Of a stretch of 64,000 nt of DNA, positions 58,064 through 64,000 are shown in pieces. A program made the position numbers and the translations under genes. The notes beneath the pieces are model-generated. The model was not told where the DNA came from, did not search any database, and saw only the letters and a list, made by a program, of their open reading frames with translations. How positions within the stretch are numbered: the first letter of the stretch is position 1; every line of letters begins with the position of its first letter. Source of the stretch: an uncultured Celeribacter sp. (GTDB lineage Bacteria > Pseudomonadota > Alphaproteobacteria > Rhodobacterales > Rhodobacteraceae); assembly GCF_963675965.1 (NCBI RefSeq), contig NZ_OY780935.1, positions 1,248,001 to 1,312,000 on the forward strand, read 5' to 3'.

Positions 58064-59578
58064 TCAGGCCAGATCGTCAGGAAGGATGCCTTCGGGCAGG
58101 TTCTGATAGCACACCGGGCGCAGGAAACGGCGGATCGACAAGGTGCCGACCGAAGTCGCCCCGAAATTGGTCGAGGCCGGGTAAGGCCCACCATGCACCA
58201 TGCTGTCGCAGACTTCGACACCGGTCGGGAAACCATTGGCCAGCACACGCCCGGCCTTGCGCTCCAGGATCGGCAGCAGGCGCCGCGCCAGCTCCGTATC
58301 GCCATCATCCATATGCAGCGTGGCCGTCAACTGCCCGTCAAAGCTGCGGGCGACACGGTCCATTTCATCGGCATCCTTGGCCACAACGACCAAACCCAGT
58401 GGGCCGAAGACCTCTTCTGAGAGCGCGTGATTGCCCAGCCAGTCAGCGGCCGCGACCTTAAACAGGAACGGTTTCGCTTCACGGCGGTCACACATCGAGG
58501 TCAGAAGATCCTGAACCCCGGACTGCGCGCCAATGGCATCGGCACCGGAGCGGTAGGCATCGGCGATGCCGTCAGTCAGCATGACCTGACCGCCGCTGGC
58601 GGAGAGCGCCTCCAGAGCCGCCGTGACAAAGGCATCGGCTTCCGGCCCTTCAGTCACCACGACGATACCCGGATTGGTGCAGAACTGCCCTGCCCCCATG
58701 GTCAGCGACCCGGCCCAGCCAGCGCCCAGCTCCGCGCCCCGGTTGGCCAGCGCAGAGGGCAGCATAAACATCGGGTTCACCGAGCCAAGTTCGCCAAAGA
58801 AGGGGATCGGTTCCGGACGCGTAGCACAAAGATCGAACAGCGCCCGTCCCCCGGCCAGAGACCCGGTGAAACCGACCGCCTTGATCAACGGATGCTGCAC
58901 CAGGCTCTGGCCCACGCTGCGCTCGCCGCCCTGCACCAAAGAGAAGACGCCTTTGGGCATGCCGGTTTTCTCGATGGCGGCGTGGATGGCTTCGGCAATG
59001 ATTTCGCCAGTGCCGGGGTGGGCTTCATGGCCTTTGACGACGACCGGGCAGCCTGCGGCCAGCGCGGCGGCGGTGTCGCCCCCGGCGGTGGAGAAGGCCA
59101 GCGGGAAGTTCGACGCCCCAAAGACCGCAACCGGACCGATCGGACGCTGCATCAAGCGCAATTCCGGGCGCGGCGCCGGTTGGCGATCCGGCAGCGCCGG
59201 GTCCAGACGCCGGTCCAGATAGTCGCCTTTGAGAATGTGATCGGCAAAGAGACGCAATTGCCCCGTGGTGCGCCCGCGTTCACCCTGAAGCCGCGCTTCA
59301 GGCAGACCGGATTCTTCGGCGCCGATCTGGGTGATTGCCTCGGCGCGGGCTTCGATCTCATCGGCGATCGCATTGAGGAAACCGGCGCGGGTTTCGCGGC
59401 TGGCATAGCCGTAGCTCCAGAAGGCTTCTTCTGCGGCCTGCACCGCGCGATCCACCAGTTCGGGCGAACCTACGGAAAACGCATGGGCGTCTCCGTGGGC
59501 AGGTATTGATTTGAACTGCGCCTCCGTCCCGATCCAGTCGCCTGCGATCAAATGCTTGCCGTGTGGGGTAAACGTCAT
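58064..59578 (-). CDS. NADP-type aldehyde dehydrogenase, alpha-ketoglutarate semialdehyde dehydrogenase family
   Basis: 504 residues from ATG 59578 (AAAGGA site). N-terminal MTFTPHGKHLIAGDWIGTEAQFKS; the ALDH catalytic Glu is in FFGELGSVNP and the nucleophilic Cys in GAGQFCTNPG. The length and motif variants match alpha-ketoglutarate semialdehyde dehydrogenases, which finish hydroxyproline and pentose/uronate oxidation by making 2-oxoglutarate. Upstream extension of the frame is not homologous. Divergent from the amino-acid importer. Confidence 0.9.
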   Translation of the reverse strand: MTFTPHGKHLIAGDWIGTEAQFKSIPAHGDAHAFSVGSPELVDRAVQAAEEAFWSYGYASRETRAGFLNAIADEIEARAEAITQIGAEESGLPEARLQGERGRTTGQLRLFADHILKGDYLDRRLDPALPDRQPAPRPELRLMQRPIGPVAVFGASNFPLAFSTAGGDTAAALAAGCPVVVKGHEAHPGTGEIIAEAIHAAIEKTGMPKGVFSLVQGGERSVGQSLVQHPLIKAVGFTGSLAGGRALFDLCATRPEPIPFFGELGSVNPMFMLPSALANRGAELGAGWAGSLTMGAGQFCTNPGIVVVTEGPEADAFVTAALEALSASGGQVMLTDGIADAYRSGADAIGAQSGVQDLLTSMCDRREAKPFLFKVAAADWLGNHALSEEVFGPLGLVVVAKDADEMDRVARSFDGQLTATLHMDDGDTELARRLLPILERKAGRVLANGFPTGVEVCDSMVHGGPYPASTNFGATSVGTLSIRRFLRPVCYQNLPEGILPDDLA

Positions 59579-59824
59579 GGGATATCCTTTCTCACTGCGG
59601 AAACCTCGCCTCTGGCTCAGGGCGCTTTTCAAAGCGCTTAAAAGCCTGCCAAATCGCCCAAAAACAAGGCCTTTCCGATGCGAGGTTTGCCACCGATTTT
59701 CGTTGGGGCAGCTATATTGAATTTTTTCCGATTGCGCCAGTATTTTTCTTTTAGGAAAATTATTGCAAAAAAAAATCAAAGGCCGCATGGTCAGACAGGG
59801 AATCAACAGAGAGGACTACAAAAA
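59579..59824. promoter_or_regulatory. divergent intergenic region between aldehyde dehydrogenase and ABC importer
   Basis: 246 bases with no gene, AT-rich towards the importer start. It contains the palindrome AAGCGCTT (59632-59639), preceded by a related half (GCGCTT). It must hold promoters for both units and the common regulator site; the regulator gene itself is not in the window. Confidence 0.5.
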
Positions 59825-60634
59825 ATGAAAAAAACGACACTGCTTGCCGCGCTGCTCGCCACCTCCGGGATCGCCAGCGCCGCTCACGCAGATATGCTGG
59901 ATGACATCATTTCTTCCGGCACCCTGCGTTGCGCCGTCGTGCTCGACTTCCCGCCGATGGGGATGCGCGACGAAGACAACAACCCGATCGGCTTTGACGT
60001 CGATTACTGCAACGATTTGGCCGCCGCCCTTGGCGTTGACGCTGAAATCGTCGAAACCCCCTTCCCCGAACGTATCCCGGCGCTGATGTCCGGCCGCGTG
60101 GACGTGGGTGTTGCCTCGACCTCTGACACGCTGGAACGCGCCAAGACGGTCGGTTTCTCCATCCCCTACTTCGCCTTCCAGATGGCCGTCACCGCCAATG
60201 ACGAAGCTGACATCGGCTCGTTTGAGGACATGAAAGGCCACACCGTGGGCGCCGTTGCAGGCACCTATGAAGCCATCGCCCTCGAAGAATATGTCAACGA
60301 ATGGGGGGAAGGCAGCAAATTCCGTCCCTATCAGACCCAGGCAGACGTCTTCCTGGCGCTGAGCCAAGGCCAGCTGGACGCCACCGTGTCCACCTCCACC
60401 GTGGCGCAGGCCAATGTGAAATCCGGCAACTTTGACGACATTTCCGTGGTCGGCATGGCGCCCTTCGACATCGACTATGTCGGCCTGTTCACCAAGCGTG
60501 ACGAATATGGTCTGATCAACTACCTGGACCTCTTCGTGAACCAGCAGATCCGCACCGGTCGCTACGCAGAGCTGTATGAAAAATGGGTCGGCGGCGAACT
60601 GCCGGACCTGACAGTGCCCGGCGCATATCGCTGA
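59825..60634 (+). CDS. polar amino-acid ABC transporter substrate-binding protein
   Basis: 269 residues. Signal peptide (MKKTTLLAALLATSGIASAAHA, cleavage near 22). SBP_bac_3 fold: LDDIISSGTLRCAVVLDFPPMGMRDEDNNPIGFDVDYCNDLAAALGVDAEIVETPFPERIPALMSGRVDVGVASTSDTLERAKTVGF. It binds an amino acid or a similar polar compound. First gene of the importer operon. Confidence 0.94.
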   Translation: MKKTTLLAALLATSGIASAAHADMLDDIISSGTLRCAVVLDFPPMGMRDEDNNPIGFDVDYCNDLAAALGVDAEIVETPFPERIPALMSGRVDVGVASTSDTLERAKTVGFSIPYFAFQMAVTANDEADIGSFEDMKGHTVGAVAGTYEAIALEEYVNEWGEGSKFRPYQTQADVFLALSQGQLDATVSTSTVAQANVKSGNFDDISVVGMAPFDIDYVGLFTKRDEYGLINYLDLFVNQQIRTGRYAELYEKWVGGELPDLTVPGAYR

Positions 60635-60652
60635 TCTGAGCCCACTTTCACG

Positions 60653-60680
60653 GCGGCGCGGTTTTTACCGCGCCGCTTTT
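60653..60680 (+). terminator. strong hairpin with T-run after the binding-protein gene
   Basis: GCGGCGCGGT, loop TTTT, ACCGCGCCGC, then TTTT: a 10-bp GC stem. It lies between the binding-protein stop and the first permease, so it works as an attenuator that leaves more binding-protein mRNA than transporter mRNA. Confidence 0.85.
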
Positions 60681-60711
60681 CCTTCCGCTCCAGATCAGAT
60701 GTGAAACGGTA

Positions 60712-61377
60712 ATGTTCGATTACACTTTCCAATGGAAGCAGGCCCTCGCGCGCCTGCCACAAATGCTGGATGGCGCTGTGGTCACCATGGAGGTCGCTAT
60801 CCTGTCGATGCTGATCGGCATCCTCCTTGCGGTTGTCCTGACGGTGATGCGCCTGTCCAATTCCCGCCCGCTGAATGCCATCGCGACCACATGGGTCGAG
60901 ATTGCCCGCAACACACCCGCCCTGTTCCAGATTTACATGGCACACTTTGGTGTGGCGAGTTTCGGCATCCATTTCAGCCCCTTCATCTCCCTGCTTATCG
61001 GGATCACCTTCAACAATGCGGGCTATCTGGCCGAAAACTTTCGCGGCGCGCTCAAGGCCATCCCTGACACGCAAACCCGTGCGGGACGCTCGCTTGGCAT
61101 GACAGAAATCCAGGCTTTCCGGCTGATCATCCTCCCGCAAATGCTGCGCATTTCGTTCCTGCCGATGACCAACCAGATGGTCTGGGCCATTTTGATGACC
61201 TCGCTCGGTGTGACCGTGGGCATGAATGCTGATCTCTACGGCGTCACCCAGGATCTGAACGCGCTGACTTTCCGTACGTTCGAGCTGTTCGCTCTGGCTG
61301 CAGTGATCTTCTACGTCATCACCAAAATCATCACACTCGGTGCGCGGCTGATCGCAGCCCGTCTGTTCCGGTATTGA
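60712..61377 (+). CDS. amino-acid ABC transporter permease, HisM/HisQ type (221 aa)
   Basis: Five membrane segments with the BPD_transp_1 core: LDGAVVTMEVAILSMLIGILLAVVLT, TWVEIARNTPALFQIYMAHFGV and the EAA loop ENFRGALKAIPDTQTRAGRSLGMTEIQAFRLIILPQ. Forms half of the channel with the second permease. Confidence 0.94.
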   Translation: MFDYTFQWKQALARLPQMLDGAVVTMEVAILSMLIGILLAVVLTVMRLSNSRPLNAIATTWVEIARNTPALFQIYMAHFGVASFGIHFSPFISLLIGITFNNAGYLAENFRGALKAIPDTQTRAGRSLGMTEIQAFRLIILPQMLRISFLPMTNQMVWAILMTSLGVTVGMNADLYGVTQDLNALTFRTFELFALAAVIFYVITKIITLGARLIAARLFRY

Positions 61378-61389
61378 GGGAGTAAAACC

Positions 61390-62043
61390 ATGTTTGATAC
61401 CGCCCTCACCGCTTCCGATTTTGTGTTCCTCGCCAAAGGCGCCGGGATCACCATCATCGTCACCGCGATTTCCGTCGTCATCGGCACCTTGCTTGGCATC
61501 ATCTTCGGCGTCATCCGGGTGCAGGCCGGTGCGGTTTTGGCCGCGCCTCTGACCTTCTTTCTGGATATCTTCCGATCGATCCCGCTGCTGATCCAGCTCG
61601 TGCTGGCCAATGCCTTCTGCGGCATGGTTCTGCAGCTGCGCCTGTCGGGCTTCACCGTCGCATGTATAGTGCTGTCGCTCTACACCGCAGCCTATTGCGC
61701 CGAAATCGTGCGGGGTGGCATCGATGCGGTACCGACGACGACGCGCCGCGCGGCACGTTCGCTCGGCATGACATGGGCACAGGACATGCGCCACATCGTG
61801 CTGCCTCTGGCAACCCGCGTGGCCCTGCCCTCTTGGATCGGTCTGGCCCTTGGCGTCATGAAAGATTCGGCTCTGGTCTATGTCGTCCAGGTCACCGAGT
61901 TGCTCAAATCGACGCAAATCCTCATCACGCGCCTGCAAGAGCCGATGCTCCTGCTTCTGATTTGTGGCGCATTCTACTTCATCATCAGCTTCCCGCTGGC
62001 CCGGTTCGGCGGCTATCTCGAAAAAAGGTGGTCCAATGATTGA
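61390..62043 (+). CDS. amino-acid ABC transporter permease, second subunit (217 aa)
   Basis: Similar architecture to the first permease: VFLAKGAGITIIVTAISVVIGTLLGIIFG, FRSIPLLIQLVLANAF, EIVRGGIDAVPTTTRRAARSLGMTWAQDMRHIVLPLA (EAA loop). It begins 12 bases after the first permease and overlaps the ATPase start by 8 bases. Confidence 0.94.
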   Translation: MFDTALTASDFVFLAKGAGITIIVTAISVVIGTLLGIIFGVIRVQAGAVLAAPLTFFLDIFRSIPLLIQLVLANAFCGMVLQLRLSGFTVACIVLSLYTAAYCAEIVRGGIDAVPTTTRRAARSLGMTWAQDMRHIVLPLATRVALPSWIGLALGVMKDSALVYVVQVTELLKSTQILITRLQEPMLLLLICGAFYFIISFPLARFGGYLEKRWSND

Positions 62044-62758
62044 GATCCAAAACGTCCGTAAATCCTTTGGCCAACTCGAGGTGCTCAAGGGAATTGATCT
62101 GACCGTAGACAAGGGCGAAGTGGTCACCGTCATTGGCGGCTCCGGTTCGGGGAAATCCACGCTTCTGACCTGCATCAACGGGCTTGAACCCATCGATTCC
62201 GGCAAGATCGTTGTCGATGGCACCGAGGTCCATGCCAAAAGCACCAACATCAACACCTTGCGCCAAAAAATTGGCATCGTGTTCCAGCAGTGGAATGCCT
62301 TCCCCCATCTGACCGTGTTGGAAAACGTGACCCTTGCCCCGCGCAAGGTGCTGGGTATGAGCAAGTCCGAAGCCGAGGCCATCGCTGAAAAGCATCTCAC
62401 CCATGTGGGGCTGGGCGACAAGTTGTCGACCTATCCGACACGGCTGTCAGGCGGCCAGCAACAGCGGATGGCCATTGCCCGCGCGCTGGCCATGTCACCC
62501 GATTACATGCTGTTCGACGAGGTGACCTCAGCGCTTGACCCGCAGCTTGTGGGCGAAGTTCTGGAGACACTGAAAATGCTCGCCGAAGAGGGCATGACGA
62601 TGATCCTCGTGACCCATGAGATGAGCTTTGCACGCGACGTCTCCGACCGGGTCGCCTTTTTCCACAAAGGCGTCATGGCCGAGATCGGCGAACCCGAACA
62701 ACTGTTCGGCGACCCGCAGCACCCAGAAACCCAGAAGTTTCTGGCCAGCGTGCGCTAA
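62036..62758 (+). CDS. amino-acid ABC transporter ATP-binding protein
   Basis: 240 residues from ATG 62036: Walker A GGSGSGKST (34-42), Q-loop VFQQWNAFPH, signature LSGGQQQRMAIARALA, Walker B YMLFDEVTSALD, H-loop LVTHEMSFARDV. It powers the polar amino-acid importer. A strong terminator follows. Confidence 0.96.
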   Translation: MIEIQNVRKSFGQLEVLKGIDLTVDKGEVVTVIGGSGSGKSTLLTCINGLEPIDSGKIVVDGTEVHAKSTNINTLRQKIGIVFQQWNAFPHLTVLENVTLAPRKVLGMSKSEAEAIAEKHLTHVGLGDKLSTYPTRLSGGQQQRMAIARALAMSPDYMLFDEVTSALDPQLVGEVLETLKMLAEEGMTMILVTHEMSFARDVSDRVAFFHKGVMAEIGEPEQLFGDPQHPETQKFLASVR

Positions 62759-62780
62759 CCCCCGCACATAAAGACAGAAA

Positions 62781-62810
62781 AAAAAGGCGCGGATCTCTCC
62801 GCGCCTTTTT
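62781..62810. terminator. bidirectional terminator between convergent units
   Basis: AAAAAGGCGCGGA, loop TCTC, TCCGCGCCTTTTT: a 13-bp stem with A and T tracts. It closes the importer operon on the plus strand and the Ldh_2 reductase on the minus strand. Confidence 0.93.
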
Positions 62811-62832
62811 CATGTCCTTATCGCTGCGACGT

Positions 62833-63870
62833 TCAGACGCTGACGGCACCGAGCCCCTCGGCCTCGAACCGGGTAAGCTGCGCCAGTTCCGCCTCGCTCA
62901 GCGCAATGCCCTCACGTGCGGCCAGATCGCGGGCCGCAAACCGCCTTTGCGACGGCAGGCGGGCGCCCTGCCCGCTGATCGCGCTCAGCAGTCGCTCACC
63001 CTCGGCGATGGGATCCCGCCCGCTGCGCGCGGCAAACCGCTGCGGATCGAGCGCCAGAATCAACGCCCCGTGACGGGGCAGCAAACCGGTCGGCCCCATG
63101 AAATCCAGAGCTTCCTTGCTCATGAACTCTCCCAACATGGCGCCCGACAGCAATTCGATCATGGTCGAAATCGCCGAGCCTTTATGCGCCCCGAAAGGCA
63201 GCATCGCACCGTCCAACGCGGCCTCAGGGTCTGTCGTCGGGGCCCCGTCCTTGTCCACGGCCCAGCCTTCGGGGATTGGCGTGCCGGCCCGGCGGTGCAA
63301 TTCGATCTCGCCCCGCGCCGCCATGGACGTTGCAAAGTCAAAAACATAGGGATGCCCCTCGGGGCGCGGCCAGCCAAAGGCAAAGGGGTTGGTGCCCAAA
63401 AGCGGCTCATGACCGCCCGAGGGTGCCACGAAAGAATAGCTGGGGCACATCGACAACCCGGCCAGCCCCGCATTGGCCAACGCTTCGACATCATGCCAGA
63501 GTGCAGAGAAATGCAGACAGTCGCGGATCACCATAGCGGACAGACCGTGTTCGCGCGTCTTGGCCACCAACGTGTCGAACCCTGCTTCGAATGCGGGATT
63601 CGAATAGCCGCCCTTGGCGTCGACCTCCAGAATCGCCGTGGCCGAACTGACCAGTTCGGGCACCGCGTCCGGTGACACCTTGCCAGCTTTAAGCACACGC
63701 AGACAGCCTTCGATCCGGTAGATGCCATGCGATTTGCAGTTGTCACGCTCTGCAGCCACGATCACGCCGGCCACCGCCGCAGCGCTTTCAGAACGCACGC
63801 CACAGCTTTCGAAAATCGACTGCACACGAGACAGCAGCACATCAACGGAAATCATCTGGGGGTCGGCCAT
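62833..63870 (-). CDS. Ldh_2-family NAD(P)-dependent oxidoreductase (malate/L-lactate dehydrogenase-like)
   Basis: 345 residues. SHGIYRIEGCLRVLKAG near 55, GTNPFAFGWPRPEGHPYVFDFATSMAARGEI near 165, and PFGAHKGSAISTMIELLSGAMLG near 240 are Ldh_2 marks. Relatives include delta1-pyrroline-2-carboxylate and delta1-piperideine-2-carboxylate reductases. Together with the alpha-ketoglutarate semialdehyde dehydrogenase and an amino-acid importer this suggests hydroxyproline-type breakdown. AAGGAG lies upstream of the ATG. Confidence 0.87.
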   Translation of the reverse strand: MADPQMISVDVLLSRVQSIFESCGVRSESAAAVAGVIVAAERDNCKSHGIYRIEGCLRVLKAGKVSPDAVPELVSSATAILEVDAKGGYSNPAFEAGFDTLVAKTREHGLSAMVIRDCLHFSALWHDVEALANAGLAGLSMCPSYSFVAPSGGHEPLLGTNPFAFGWPRPEGHPYVFDFATSMAARGEIELHRRAGTPIPEGWAVDKDGAPTTDPEAALDGAMLPFGAHKGSAISTMIELLSGAMLGEFMSKEALDFMGPTGLLPRHGALILALDPQRFAARSGRDPIAEGERLLSAISGQGARLPSQRRFAARDLAAREGIALSEAELAQLTRFEAEGLGAVSV

Positions 63871-63949
63871 CGCGGGCGAGCTCCTTTTATATCTTGTGGG
63901 TCAGGAAGTATGGGTCAGGGGGACCGCAGCAGACACGGGCCAGCGCGCC

Positions 63950-64000
63950 CTATTTGTCCACATCGGTATAGGTACAGGCCCAGAACACTCTGGTTTCCGT
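63950..64000 (-). CDS. C-terminal end of a minus-strand gene, partial
   Basis: The minus frame from the window edge reads TETRVFWACTYTDVDK and then stops (TAG at 63950-63952). It is upstream of the Ldh_2 gene and in the same direction, so it would be the previous operon member. Only 16 residues are visible, too few to identify. Confidence 0.35.
   Translation of the reverse strand, partial: TETRVFWACTYTDVDK

Noticed and set aside
60562..62421. Minus-strand open frame of 619 codons
   Set aside because: Shadow of the amino-acid permease and ATPase genes.

Overview
The window reads as chromosomal DNA of an alphaproteobacterium of the Rhodobacteraceae (Roseobacter-type). The signs are high GC, the murA / DUF2948 / hisD / UPF0262 / infA / maf / RNase G / yacG / tRNA-Phe neighbourhood, a heme-uptake locus, and several ABC catabolic operons. 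All assignments come from reading motifs and gene order; no database search was run.

Region 1 (1 to about 32195) is most of a Mu-like transposable prophage, cut by the left window edge inside the tail genes. Nearly all genes run leftwards. From right to left they are: a Dam-type methylase and two small cargo genes; a LexA/S24-type repressor; a divergent operator region and a Ner-like regulator; an early operon (small membrane proteins, ParB-like protein, MuA transposase, MuB ATPase, DUF3164, HU, GemA); a Mor/C-type activator; a lysis cassette (GH24 endolysin, 3-TM holin, XhlA-like protein); and packaging and head genes (DUF1804, TerL, DUF935 portal, MuF, gpG, protease, DUF2190, capsid). A siphovirus-like tail module follows (gp36/gp37, tail tube, G/GT chaperones with a -1 frameshift site, tape measure). 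No sheath gene is seen, so the tail is probably non-contractile, as in B3/D3112/RcapMu-like phages rather than Mu itself. The prophage ends inside a heme-degradation gene (hmuS), of which only the 3' part remains at 32196-32703. The other half should lie left of the window.

Region 2 (32.2-39.5 kb) is iron and heme acquisition: broken hmuS, hmuTUV (periplasmic binding protein, permease, ATPase), then a TonB-dependent receptor with a possible iron-responsive operator and a membrane-anchored di-heme peroxidase of the MauG/MbnH/CCP family.

Region 3 (39.5-48.8 kb) is a leftward eight-gene operon. It encodes a biotin-dependent 5-oxoprolinase-like system (pxpA, biotin carrier, biotin carboxylase, pxpB, pxpC) followed by a sugar-type ABC importer whose binding protein resembles TorT. 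A divergent LysR regulator lies upstream.

Region 4 (48.8-57.8 kb) is housekeeping: tRNA-Phe, yacG, RNase G/E, maf, infA, a nitrilase-family amidohydrolase, a GNAT acetyltransferase, an LMW phosphatase, UPF0262, hisD, DUF2948, murA and tRNA-Thr.

Region 5 (58-64 kb) holds an NADP-type aldehyde dehydrogenase of the alpha-ketoglutarate semialdehyde family, a divergent polar amino-acid ABC importer, and a malate/lactate-dehydrogenase-like (Ldh_2) reductase. Together they suggest uptake and breakdown of hydroxyproline-like or proline-like compounds.

The most notable points are: a bipartite element (22-bp palindrome, 15 nt, 12-mer) repeated with identical spacing before the lysis and head genes, which is the likely late-promoter signature of this phage; the frameshift site; a nuclease-like domain on MuF; a peptidoglycan-hydrolase-like domain inside the tape measure; the hmuS disruption; and the unusual transporter/pxp and TonB/di-heme-peroxidase pairings.
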